Assembly (NCBI RefSeq): GCF_030146175.1
Contig: NZ_JASLCE010000068.1
Location: 1-21,544 of the forward strand
Reading direction: 5' to 3'
Origin: Flavobacterium sp.
GTDB lineage: Bacteria; Bacteroidota; Bacteroidia; Flavobacteriales; Flavobacteriaceae
Length of the DNA stretch: 21,544 nt
Shown: positions 1-6,883 of the stretch, one piece after another
Position numbering within the stretch: the first letter of the stretch is position 1
Layout: each line of letters opens with the position of its first letter
Translations under genes and position numbers: made by a program
Notes under the pieces: model-generated
Database searches by the model: none
Seen by the model: only the letters and a program-made list of their open reading frames with translations
What the model was told of the DNA's origin: nothing

Positions 1-99
1 GCTTCATTAAACAAAGTCAGTACTCTAATCGAGCAACGTCTGTCGGCCATCGAAACCGTGATCGCAACCGGCGAACTTACCAATTATTTATCCAAATAA
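1..99 (+). CDS. C-terminal end of a probable TolC-family outer membrane efflux protein (partial)
   Basis: An open frame runs in from the left edge and ends in TAA at 97-99, giving the last 32 residues of a protein (ends in GELTNYLSK). It is helical and mildly amphipathic. It lies 10 bases before an HlyD-family gene on the same strand, the place where TolC-type outer membrane channel genes usually sit in HlyD/ABC-2 export operons of Bacteroidota. The TolC identity rests mainly on this position, because too little of the protein is visible to show the family's repeats. Confidence 0.5.
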   Translation, partial: ASLNKVSTLIEQRLSAIETVIATGELTNYLSK

Positions 100-109
100 A
101 ACCAGCATT

Positions 110-1063
110 ATGAAACATACACTTACTCTACTAGCCTCAGTTTCCTTACTTATTGGATGTAATAAGCCCGAAAACGACAAAAAAATCCAGGGGAAAGTCG
201 AAAAAGAACAGATTGCCGTTGTGAGCAAAATTCCGGGTAAGCTTGTCAAGATTTTTGTCAAAGAAGGTGATCAGGTTCATAAAGGCGATACGTTGGCTAT
301 ATTGGATATCCCGGAAGTTGACGCTAAAAAAAGTCAGGCGGAAGGTGCCGTTATTTCGGCCAAGGCACAATATAATATGGCCGTTAAAGGCGCTACGGAT
401 AACCAGATCAAACAATTGGAAGCCAAGCAAAAAGCGCTAAAAGAGCAATATGATTTTGCACAAAAATCCATCCGCAGACTGAGCAATATGCTAAAAGACT
501 CATTGGTATCCCAACAAACCTATGACGAAGCTTTTGCCAAATATCAGGGTGCACAATCCCAATATATAGCCGTACAAGCCGAACTGGACGATGCCCGAAG
601 AGGCGCCCGAATCGAACAGCAAACCATGGCTTTGGGTCAGCAGGATCGCGCTTTGGGCGCACTTAAAGAGGTGGAAACAGCCGACAAAGAACGTTATGTA
701 ATCGCACCGCAGGATATGAGTATCGAAACCATTACGTTAAGCGTAGGCGAACTGGCGCTACCCGGTTATACCTTGTTTAATGGTTATGTGGACAATTCGC
801 TGTATTTCCGTTTTACACTACCGGAAAGCCAATTGGATAAAGTCAAAAAAGGACAGGAATTATCGGTTTATGTGCCGTATAAAAAACAGGATTTTAAAGG
901 CAAGGTGACCACGATCAAACAATTGGGAGCCTACGGAAACATTGCAACCGCCTACCCGGATTATGAAATGCAGGAAAGCCTGTTTGAGATCAAAATCACG
1001 CCAACCGATACCAATGCATCCAAAGACCTGATTACCAAAACCACTGTCACTTTAACACTATAA
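110..1063 (+). CDS. HlyD-family periplasmic adaptor (membrane fusion) lipoprotein
   Basis: 317 residues. This is the periplasmic adaptor of an export system, linking an inner-membrane ABC-2 transporter to an outer-membrane TolC-like channel. The N-terminus is a lipoprotein signal with lipobox Leu-Ile-Gly-Cys at residues 14-17, so the mature protein should be anchored by Cys17. A split biotinyl/lipoyl-like region follows (about 32-75, with the typical VKEGDQVHKGDTL turn), then a long alpha-helical hairpin rich in Lys, Gln and Ala (about 75-195), then a beta-barrel region and a C-terminal membrane-proximal domain. The start follows the preceding stop by 10 bases and the permease ATG comes 4 bases after its stop, so the three genes form one operon. 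The substrate cannot be told from sequence. The adaptor resembles the YbhG/YhiI type that pairs with ABC-2 permeases. Confidence 0.85.
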   Translation: MKHTLTLLASVSLLIGCNKPENDKKIQGKVEKEQIAVVSKIPGKLVKIFVKEGDQVHKGDTLAILDIPEVDAKKSQAEGAVISAKAQYNMAVKGATDNQIKQLEAKQKALKEQYDFAQKSIRRLSNMLKDSLVSQQTYDEAFAKYQGAQSQYIAVQAELDDARRGARIEQQTMALGQQDRALGALKEVETADKERYVIAPQDMSIETITLSVGELALPGYTLFNGYVDNSLYFRFTLPESQLDKVKKGQELSVYVPYKKQDFKGKVTTIKQLGAYGNIATAYPDYEMQESLFEIKITPTDTNASKDLITKTTVTLTL

Positions 1064-1067
1064 GCCT

Positions 1068-2225
1068 ATGGAAAATTTCGGATCACTGATAAAAAGAGAA
1101 TTTCGCTTTTTCTGGCAAAACAAAGTCCTCCGATTATTGTTTATCGGAGCGCCATTGCTCTATGGTATCTTGCTGGGCTATGTATACGGCAAAGGAAAAG
1201 TAACTGATTTACCCATTGTAGTTGTAGACGAAGATCGCAGTGAAATGAGCGCCAAGGCGATCCAGATGTTTCAGGATAACGAAGTACTCAACATCGCTGC
1301 CACCTTATATGATCAGAACAATTTATCTCAGATTGCGATCGATAAAGAAGCCACCTGCGTGGTATTGATTCCCAAAGGTTTCGAAAAAATGGTACTCACC
1401 AAAAAGTATCCCGAAATTGTCACGATTGTCAATACTTCCAACGTCCTAACGGCCAATTATGCCTCAACCGCCTTACAGGTTTGTCTCGGAACCCTGAAAG
1501 CCGGCGTACAAATCGAAACGCTGCGCAAACAAGGTACACCGGAAAGTCTGGTGATGACGCAATACGAGCCGTTCCGAACCACGTTTATCAAAAAATACAA
1601 CCGCAGTACCAACTATATGTATTTTCTGTGGCCGGGCGTTTTGGCTACGGTTTTACAACAGGTTTTATTATTGGGACTGGCTTTATCGTTTGCATCGGAA
1701 TATGAAAACGGAACGTTTAAAGAACTGGTACAAAAATGCCCGTCGTTATTAAAACTGATCACGATAAAAATAGTCCCTTATCTGATTATGAGTTTTGGTT
1801 TATGGATTTTATACTGGTTGTTTACCTTATGGTTCCGTATTCCGTTTTTCGTTAATTTAGGACCGCTGACTTTTGTAGCCGGTATTTTTGTGATTGCGGT
1901 TTGCTTTATCGGTATTTTGGTCAGTATCCTGATTCCGAATCAGCTTAAAGCCACCGAAATCCTAATGGTCATTGCCACACCAAGCTTTATTTTGAGTGGC
2001 TTTACCTGGCCGTTAAGTCAGATGCCATTTTGGGTACAATGTATTGCCGATGTCATTCCGCTAACGCATTTCCTAAAAGCTTTTCGTATTCTGATCATCG
2101 AAAACGGTGATTTATCCCAAACAGTAAGTGCGATTCGGAACATGGTACTAATTGCTGTAATCTGTGGAATCGCTTCCTATGTGGCACTCTATTTTAAACG
2201 CAAAGCCGTACTTCGGGATGAATAA
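1068..2225 (+). CDS. ABC-2 type transporter permease (YbhS/YhhJ/DrrB-like)
   Basis: 385 residues, the usual size for ABC-2 export permeases with a large periplasmic insert. There is a cytoplasmic amphipathic start (IKREFRFFWQNK), TM1 at about 22-42, then a soluble periplasmic domain of about 130 residues with the family's PIVVVDEDRS segment. Five further membrane segments follow from about 185 to 375, including the conserved FxLSGFTWPLSQMP loop before the fifth segment, and a charged tail (KRKAVLRDE). It should form the membrane channel of the efflux pump whose adaptor lies just upstream. No ATPase gene follows it: the operon ends at a palindrome and a terminator, so any partner ATPase must lie upstream of the window or elsewhere. 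Confidence 0.87.
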   Translation: MENFGSLIKREFRFFWQNKVLRLLFIGAPLLYGILLGYVYGKGKVTDLPIVVVDEDRSEMSAKAIQMFQDNEVLNIAATLYDQNNLSQIAIDKEATCVVLIPKGFEKMVLTKKYPEIVTIVNTSNVLTANYASTALQVCLGTLKAGVQIETLRKQGTPESLVMTQYEPFRTTFIKKYNRSTNYMYFLWPGVLATVLQQVLLLGLALSFASEYENGTFKELVQKCPSLLKLITIKIVPYLIMSFGLWILYWLFTLWFRIPFFVNLGPLTFVAGIFVIAVCFIGILVSILIPNQLKATEILMVIATPSFILSGFTWPLSQMPFWVQCIADVIPLTHFLKAFRILIIENGDLSQTVSAIRNMVLIAVICGIASYVALYFKRKAVLRDE

Positions 2226-2247
2226 AACGAGTACTAGGTAAAGTAAA

Positions 2248-2280
2248 ACACCTGACAGGTTTTGGAAACCTGTCAGGTGT
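2248..2280. repeat. Perfect 15-bp-arm palindrome containing CCTGACAGG
   Basis: The arms 2248-2262 and 2266-2280 are perfect reverse complements (ACACCTGACAGGTTT), with a 3-base spacer TGG. It lies between the permease stop and a separate rho-independent terminator and has no T-run of its own. From memory, palindromes with an ACCTGACAGGTTT core recur in intergenic DNA of flavobacterial genomes, which would make this a REP-like or MITE-like element. A role as an extra mRNA 3'-end stabiliser is also possible. Confidence 0.75.
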
Positions 2281-2300
2281 AGCGCAGTAGGTGTAGCGCT
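2275..2300. repeat. Short direct repeat AGGTGTAGCGC (two copies)
   Basis: AGGTGTAGCGC occurs at 2275-2285 and again at 2289-2299, a 14-base period. The first copy overlaps the right arm of the palindrome. The second, with the next base, also forms a small inverted repeat AGCGC/GCGCT (2281-2285 with 2296-2300). It may be an edge of the palindromic repeat element or replication slippage. Confidence 0.5.
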
Positions 2301-2310
2301 ATAACGAAAT

Positions 2311-2342
2311 AAAAAAAGAGCGGTATGTACCGCTCTTTTTTT
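2311..2342. terminator. Bidirectional rho-independent terminator
   Basis: A 15-bp perfect stem (AAAAAAAGAGCGGTA at 2311-2325 with its complement at 2328-2342) has an A-run on one side and a T-run on the other. It therefore ends transcripts on both strands. It sits between the convergent permease gene and the ABC-F gene, whose last codons begin at 2341. Confidence 0.9.
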
Positions 2343-3972
2343 ATTTTTCAATTTCCCTAAGGTTTTCCATTTTCTTAAACTCCAGGAATCCTTTGATATC
2401 TTCGAAATGCTCCCGTACGCGTTTGTTTCCAAACTCAAATACTTTGGTTGCCAGTCCGTCCAAAAAGTCCCTGTCGTGCGACACCAGAATCAACGTACCG
2501 TCGAAATCTTTTAAGGCATCCTTGATGATATCTTTGGTTTTCATATCCAGGTGGTTGGTTGGCTCATCCAGAATCAAAACGTTAACCGGCTCCAATAACA
2601 ACTTGATCATCGCCAAACGTGTTTTTTCTCCTCCGGATAATACTTTTACTTTTTTCGTGGTATTATCACCGCTAAACATAAAAGCACCTAATAAATCTTT
2701 GATTTTGGTACGGATATCTCCTACCGCGATATGGTCGATTGTTTCAAAAACCGTTAGATTCTCATCCAATAACGATGCCTGATTCTGAGCGAAATACCCC
2801 ACTTTTACATTGTGTCCTACTTCCAGTTTTCCTTCGAAATCAATCTCCTTCATAATCGCTTTGATCATCGTCGATTTTCCTTCTCCGTTCTTTCCGACAA
2901 ACGCTACTTTCTCCCCGCGTTCGATCACCATACCGGCATTTTTAAATACCACATGATCGCCATACGCTTTTGTAAGCTCTTCCACCACAACCGGATATTG
3001 ACCCGAACGTGGCGACGGCGGGAATTTCAGACGTAAGGCCGAAGTATCTACTTCATCCACTTCAACCAGTTCCAGTTTTTCAAGCATTTTTACACGCGAC
3101 TGCACCTGTAAAGTTTTAGAATAGGTTCCTTTAAAACGATCGATAAACTCTTGCGTTTCGGCAATCATTTTTTGTTGCTCGTCGTAGGCTTTTTGCTGGT
3201 GAACGCGTCGGTCTTTACGTAGCTCCAGATAATCGGAATATTTGGCTTTGTAATCGTAAATACGTCCCATCGTTACTTCGATTGTACGATTGGTGATATT
3301 GTCAACAAAAGCACGGTCGTGGGAAATTACCATTACCGCTTTAGCCGAATTGATCAAGAAATCTTCCAACCATTGAATACTTTCGATATCCATGTGGTTG
3401 GTTGGCTCATCCAACAGAATTAAATCCGGTTTTTGTAATAATATTTTAGCCAGTTCGATTCGCATACGCCATCCACCACTAAATTCGGATGTTGGACGGT
3501 TAAAATCTTCGCGAACAAACCCCAGTCCTTTTAATACTTTTTCAACTTCCGCTTCGTAATTTACTTCTTCGATCGAATAAAATTTCTCACTTAATTCCGA
3601 AACCCTTTCGATCAGCTTCATATAATCATCACTTTCGTAATCGGTACGAACGGTCAGTTGCTCATTCAGGTCATCGATTTCGGTTTTCATTGCAAAAATC
3701 GCGGCAAATGCTTTTGAGGTTTCTTCAAAAACAGTAGCGTCATCCTTTGTTAGCAAATGCTGTGGCAAATAGGCAATAACGGCTTCTTTTGGTGCCGATA
3801 TCGCTCCTGTAGACGGTTTATTTTCCCCTGCAATAATCTTTAACAAGGTCGATTTACCCGCTCCGTTTTTCCCCATTAAGGCGATTTTGTCATTTTCATT
3901 GATGGCGAAAGCCACATCACTAAATAATGTTGTACCTCCAAACTGCACCGAAATATCGTTAACTGTAATCAT
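2341..3972 (-). CDS. ABC-F family ATPase, duplicated ATP-binding cassettes (YbiT/EttA/Uup-like)
   Basis: 543 residues with no membrane segments, the soluble ABC-F layout. Cassette 1 has Walker A GKNGAGKST (34-42), signature SGGWRMR (165-171) and Walker B with catalytic Glu189. An interdomain linker (about 238-322) is rich in charged helix, as expected for the P-site tRNA interaction motif of ribosome-binding ABC-F proteins. Cassette 2 has Walker A GKNGEGKST (360-368), signature LSGGEK (445-450) and Glu470. The C-terminus ends soon after cassette 2, without a long coiled-coil extension. Members act on ribosomes during translation; the exact paralogue is not certain. It is monocistronic: terminators lie on both sides and a -7 box (TATCTTTG, minus strand of 4005-4012) precedes it. 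Nothing marks it as an antibiotic-resistance type. Confidence 0.92.
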   Translation of the reverse strand: MITVNDISVQFGGTTLFSDVAFAINENDKIALMGKNGAGKSTLLKIIAGENKPSTGAISAPKEAVIAYLPQHLLTKDDATVFEETSKAFAAIFAMKTEIDDLNEQLTVRTDYESDDYMKLIERVSELSEKFYSIEEVNYEAEVEKVLKGLGFVREDFNRPTSEFSGGWRMRIELAKILLQKPDLILLDEPTNHMDIESIQWLEDFLINSAKAVMVISHDRAFVDNITNRTIEVTMGRIYDYKAKYSDYLELRKDRRVHQQKAYDEQQKMIAETQEFIDRFKGTYSKTLQVQSRVKMLEKLELVEVDEVDTSALRLKFPPSPRSGQYPVVVEELTKAYGDHVVFKNAGMVIERGEKVAFVGKNGEGKSTMIKAIMKEIDFEGKLEVGHNVKVGYFAQNQASLLDENLTVFETIDHIAVGDIRTKIKDLLGAFMFSGDNTTKKVKVLSGGEKTRLAMIKLLLEPVNVLILDEPTNHLDMKTKDIIKDALKDFDGTLILVSHDRDFLDGLATKVFEFGNKRVREHFEDIKGFLEFKKMENLREIEK

Positions 3973-4004
3973 GGTATGGTTGTATGCCTTTTAATTTTAA
4001 GGCG

Positions 4005-4012
4005 CAAAGATA
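4005..4012 (-). promoter_or_regulatory. Promoter -7 element for the ABC-F gene
   Basis: On the minus strand this reads TATCTTTG, an exact match to the Bacteroidota consensus TAnnTTTG, 32 bases before the ABC-F start. No clear TTG -33 box is found at the expected distance, so only half of the promoter is supported. Confidence 0.55.
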
Positions 4013-4062
4013 GTTTTTTATTAGACAGTTAGCGTGGAATTTATCCTAAGTTTTTGGAAATA

Positions 4063-4088
4063 AAAAAGCCGGTAACTACCGGCTTTTT
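4063..4088 (-). terminator. Rho-independent terminator of the DEAD-box-like gene
   Basis: A 12-bp perfect stem AAAAAGCCGGTA/TACCGGCTTTTT with a 2-base apex lies just after the stop codon at 4096 (minus-strand reading), followed by a T-run. The symmetrical A/T flanks would let it work on either strand. It separates the DEAD-box-like gene from the ABC-F gene. Confidence 0.88.
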
Positions 4089-4095
4089 ATCTGTT

Positions 4096-4746
4096 TTAGA
4101 TATATAGATTTTCGTCTTCGGCTTCTTCTCCGTATTCCTCCAACCCGAATAAATACGGTTCGATCATGGTCTTGTCGGCCAGTGCTTCGACGCGTTCCGT
4201 CAAGGCATGTGCAAAGAACACCCGTTGCGTTTTTTCGATACTATTCGACAATCGCAAAATCACGGCATCCTGACGCAAACGGAATATTTCGTCGGCATCA
4301 TCTACGATAAATAATTTTACCGTGTTGATGTTAAATCCGGCCGAAGAAAACATCGCGTTGATTTTATTGGGTGTTCCAACCAAAATATCCACGCCCAATG
4401 AGATCTGGTTTTTATCGTAATCGATATCCCCTTTGTCGTGTGCTCCAAAAACACGAAGGTTATGGTAATTTCCTAGTTTACGGAACAAATCGACCATTTC
4501 CAACACTTCTTCTTTGTCTTTCACGATAACCATCGCCCGTGTGGATTCGCCTTCTGCTTTTTCGAGTTTCTGAATTACGGTATATACAATTGTTGTGGAT
4601 TTCCCACCGTTATCCGGCATGATCACCACTGCATCGGCTCCACTTTTCAACGTTCCGAAACACTCCTTCTGGATTTCGTTAGGCTCGGTAATACCGTTTT
4701 CCACCAAAGCCTGCGCCAGTTTTTCGTCTATTTTTTTTAATTTCAT
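4096..4746 (-). CDS. One-domain, degenerate DEAD-box helicase-like protein (RecA domain 1 only)
   Basis: 216 residues. The fold is recognisable as the N-terminal RecA domain of a DEAD-box RNA helicase: Q-motif Gln26 within EPNEIQKECF, a P-loop region at 44-51, motif Ib as GTPNKI (124-129), and motif II. The motifs are altered: the P-loop reads PDNGGKST instead of AxTGxGKT, motif II is DDAD (149-152) instead of DEAD, and motif III has AHA (179-181) where SAT is expected. The second helicase domain is wholly absent. The protein ends in an acidic tail, and a terminator and another gene follow, so there is no room for a frameshifted second half. It may bind RNA or ATP, or act as a partner or regulator of a true helicase, but unwinding alone looks unlikely. 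It lies 42 bases after a response-regulator gene. Confidence 0.8.
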   Translation of the reverse strand: MKLKKIDEKLAQALVENGITEPNEIQKECFGTLKSGADAVVIMPDNGGKSTTIVYTVIQKLEKAEGESTRAMVIVKDKEEVLEMVDLFRKLGNYHNLRVFGAHDKGDIDYDKNQISLGVDILVGTPNKINAMFSSAGFNINTVKLFIVDDADEIFRLRQDAVILRLSNSIEKTQRVFFAHALTERVEALADKTMIEPYLFGLEEYGEEAEDENLYI

Positions 4747-4762
4747 ATGATAATCCCTAAAA

Positions 4763-4786
4763 AAAGAACAGGCTTCCCTGTCTTTT
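4763..4786 (-). terminator. Probable terminator or attenuator after the response-regulator gene
   Basis: The minus strand has a stem ACAGG/CCTGT (4768-4772 with 4777-4781), extended by A/T pairs past one mismatch, and a T-rich run after it. It begins right after the response-regulator stop at 4789 and ends 17 bases before the DEAD-box-like start. The stem is short, so it could also let some transcripts through into the next gene. Confidence 0.55.
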
Positions 4787-4788
4787 AA

Positions 4789-5952
4789 TTATTTACTTGC
4801 AAACATTTTTACGTCATTCTCAGAAATCTCAGCGCCTCCCAATATAATCAATCGCTCGATTACGTTTCGAAGTTCCCGGATATTTCCGGTCCAGTCGTAT
4901 TCCTGTAATAGTTTAATCGCCTGAGCCGAAAACTTTTTACAGGTGCTTCCCTGTTCGGAGGCTATTTTTTCGGCGAAATGGCTCACCAATAACGGAATAT
5001 CTTCCCGTCGATCGTTTAATGCCGGTACTTTGATCAAAATAACAGCCAAACGATGGTATAAATCTTCGCGAAAACGTCCTTCTTCAATTTCCTTTTTCAA
5101 ATCTTTATTGGTAGCGGCAACAACACGCACATCGACTTTGATATCTTTATCGGCACCAACTCTTGTGATCATATTTTCCTGTAATGCCCGTAATACTTTT
5201 GCCTGAGCCGACAAGCTCATGTCTCCGATTTCATCCAGGAAAATTGTCCCTTTATCAGCCGCTTCAAACTTTCCGGCGCGATCTTTAACCGCCGATGTAA
5301 AGGCGCCTTTAACATGCCCAAACAATTCACTTTCGATTAATTCCGATGGAATAGCGGCACAGTTCACTTCGATTAACGGCGCGGTTGAACGCTCGCTTTT
5401 TTCGTGTAACTGATGCGCCACAAGTTCTTTCCCAGTTCCATTTGGCCCTGTGATCAATACTCTGGCTTCGGTTGGCGCGACTTTATCGATCATGTCTTTG
5501 ATTTGATTGATTGCATCACTACTACCGATCATTTCATAATTTTTACTGACTTTTTTCTTCAGTATTTTATTTTCGATCACGAGTTTTTTACGATCCAAAG
5601 CATTGCGAACCGTGTTTAGTAAACGGTTTAAATCCGGTGGTTTGGATATATAATCGAAAGCGCCCAGACGCATAGTATTTACAGCCGTTTCCAAATCGCC
5701 ATGACCGGAGATCATCACCATCGGGATTTCGGGTTTTATTTTTTTTACGGCTTCCAGTACTTCTTCTCCATCCATTTTCGGCATTTTGATATCGCACAGT
5801 ACCAGATCGTAATCTTCATTTTTGATTTTTTCCAATCCTTGTAATCCATCTTCCGCTTCTTCTACTTTGTAGGTGTCGTTTTCTTCCGAAAGTATTTTGG
5901 ACAAGACTCTTCTGATGGCTGCTTCGTCTTCTATGATTAGTATTTTGGGCAT
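4789..5952 (-). CDS. NtrC-type response regulator: receiver plus sigma-54 AAA+ domain, no DNA-binding domain
   Basis: 387 residues from the ATG at 5952, chosen because MPKILIIEDE is the normal start of a receiver domain; the frame stays open to 6000 but adds only 16 unconserved residues. Receiver (1-120): acidic Glu8/Asp9, phospho-acceptor Asp54 in LCDIKMP, Ser82, Lys104. AAA+ domain (about 140-375): Walker A as GPNGTGKE (169-176; family usual GESGTGKE), sigma-54 loop GAFTSA (216-221; usual GAFTGA), Walker B with Asp240-Glu241, and the GNIRELRNVIERL element near 356-368. The chain then stops 19 residues later, so the Fis-type helix-turn-helix of NtrC relatives (usually about 60 more residues) is missing. 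Only 42 bases separate the stop from the next gene. It may activate sigma-54 promoters from solution, as FlgR of Helicobacter does. No histidine kinase lies nearby. Confidence 0.9.
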   Translation of the reverse strand: MPKILIIEDEAAIRRVLSKILSEENDTYKVEEAEDGLQGLEKIKNEDYDLVLCDIKMPKMDGEEVLEAVKKIKPEIPMVMISGHGDLETAVNTMRLGAFDYISKPPDLNRLLNTVRNALDRKKLVIENKILKKKVSKNYEMIGSSDAINQIKDMIDKVAPTEARVLITGPNGTGKELVAHQLHEKSERSTAPLIEVNCAAIPSELIESELFGHVKGAFTSAVKDRAGKFEAADKGTIFLDEIGDMSLSAQAKVLRALQENMITRVGADKDIKVDVRVVAATNKDLKKEIEEGRFREDLYHRLAVILIKVPALNDRREDIPLLVSHFAEKIASEQGSTCKKFSAQAIKLLQEYDWTGNIRELRNVIERLIILGGAEISENDVKMFASK

Positions 5953-6032
5953 TATCGACCGTATTTGAAAGTTATCGTTTGCTAAAATAACAAAAAGCAA
6001 AACAAAGTTTGTGAAGTTTATGCTAAACTCCT

Positions 6033-6062
6033 ATCCTGAAAAACAATTTAGCGGTTCAGGAT
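6033..6062 (-). other. Inverted repeat at the mscS / response-regulator junction
   Basis: ATCCTGAA (6033-6040) and TTCAGGAT (6055-6062) form an 8-bp stem with a 14-base loop that spans the mscS stop codon. No T-run follows on the minus strand, so it is a weak candidate for a terminator or a processing site in the 95-base gap before the response regulator. Confidence 0.35.
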
Positions 6063-6875
6063 TGTAATTTCCCGTTGCGGGAATGGTATATTGATATTAT
6101 GTTGTCGGAAAACCGCATCAATTTTAAAACGGATTTCACTTTGTATTTTCGGACTTTTCATGCCATCGCTTACCGAAAAGGTTACGGCAAAATCCAGGGA
6201 CGAAGCGCCAAAATCCTGAAAGAGGACCGTGATTCCCTCGTCAACAACCACACCTTCCGTTTCCCGAACACAGTCTTCCAGTAATTTTTTAACCAGTTGT
6301 ACATCGCTACCATAGGCTACGCCAATAGTTACCAGTTCCCGATTCGTACTGTTATTTTGTGTCCAGTTAAAAAGCGTTTCGCTCATAAACTGATGGTTCG
6401 GAATAATCATAACCCTGTCGTTTCGGGTTACAGCCCGGGTGGTACGCAAACGGATTTCGGTTACTTTTCCGACTTTTCCATCCACTTCAATGACATCACC
6501 CACGTGTAAGGATTGATCCAATATCATCAAAACTCCGGAAATAATGTCCTGAAAGAAGGTTTGTAAAGCCAGCCCGATTCCGACAAACAGTGCTGCGGAA
6601 GCCGTTAGGAAGACGTTCATATTCACACCGGAAGCATGTAAGGTGAACATCACCACAAAGATGTAGGCTATGTATTTAAAAAACTGAAATACCCCTACAA
6701 ATTTATTTTTATCCTGTTCCGGTATTTTTTTAATTATGATCCTAAAAATAATTCGCAGGACTACACCAGTGAACATAAAAGCAAAAATCAGAATCAGCAG
6801 ATCGAACACCGAAAAATCGATGCTTTTGGTGTCGATCAGCCTAAATCCCAATATGTTCTTTATATGTTCCAGCAT
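6048..6875 (-). CDS. MscS-family small-conductance mechanosensitive channel
   Basis: 275 residues, close to the minimal MscS length. This inner-membrane channel opens under membrane tension to release solutes during osmotic downshock. Three membrane segments are visible: about 22-45, 62-82, and the pore helix 88-118, which carries the small-residue pattern (SAALFVGIGLALQ) typical of the family. The beta domain follows (LHVGDVIEVDGKVGKVTEI, about 123-141) with the conserved PNHQF element (159-163), then an alpha/beta C-terminal domain. It starts 8 bases after the stop of the NatB-like permease, so it is probably co-transcribed with the natAB-like pair. Confidence 0.93.
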   Translation of the reverse strand: MLEHIKNILGFRLIDTKSIDFSVFDLLILIFAFMFTGVVLRIIFRIIIKKIPEQDKNKFVGVFQFFKYIAYIFVVMFTLHASGVNMNVFLTASAALFVGIGLALQTFFQDIISGVLMILDQSLHVGDVIEVDGKVGKVTEIRLRTTRAVTRNDRVMIIPNHQFMSETLFNWTQNNSTNRELVTIGVAYGSDVQLVKKLLEDCVRETEGVVVDEGITVLFQDFGASSLDFAVTFSVSDGMKSPKIQSEIRFKIDAVFRQHNINIPFPQREITILNR

Positions 6876-6883
6876 TGTATTTG

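Noticed and set aside
2248..2280. The long palindrome as a dif or phage attachment site
   Set aside because: It lacks the 11-6-11 XerC/XerD arrangement, and no integrase or tRNA target lies nearby.
2341..3972. ABC-F gene as an antibiotic-resistance determinant
   Set aside because: It has the features of housekeeping ABC-F proteins, has chromosomal neighbours, and shows no leader peptide attenuator typical of resistance ABC-F genes.
4096..4746. The DEAD-box-like gene as a frameshifted or truncated full helicase
   Set aside because: A terminator follows at 4063-4088 and only 123 bases lie before the next gene, with no remnant of a second RecA domain in any frame I can see.
5953..6000. A longer start for the response regulator, adding 16 residues
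   Set aside because: The added residues are not receiver-like, and MPKILIIEDE is the standard start of the domain.
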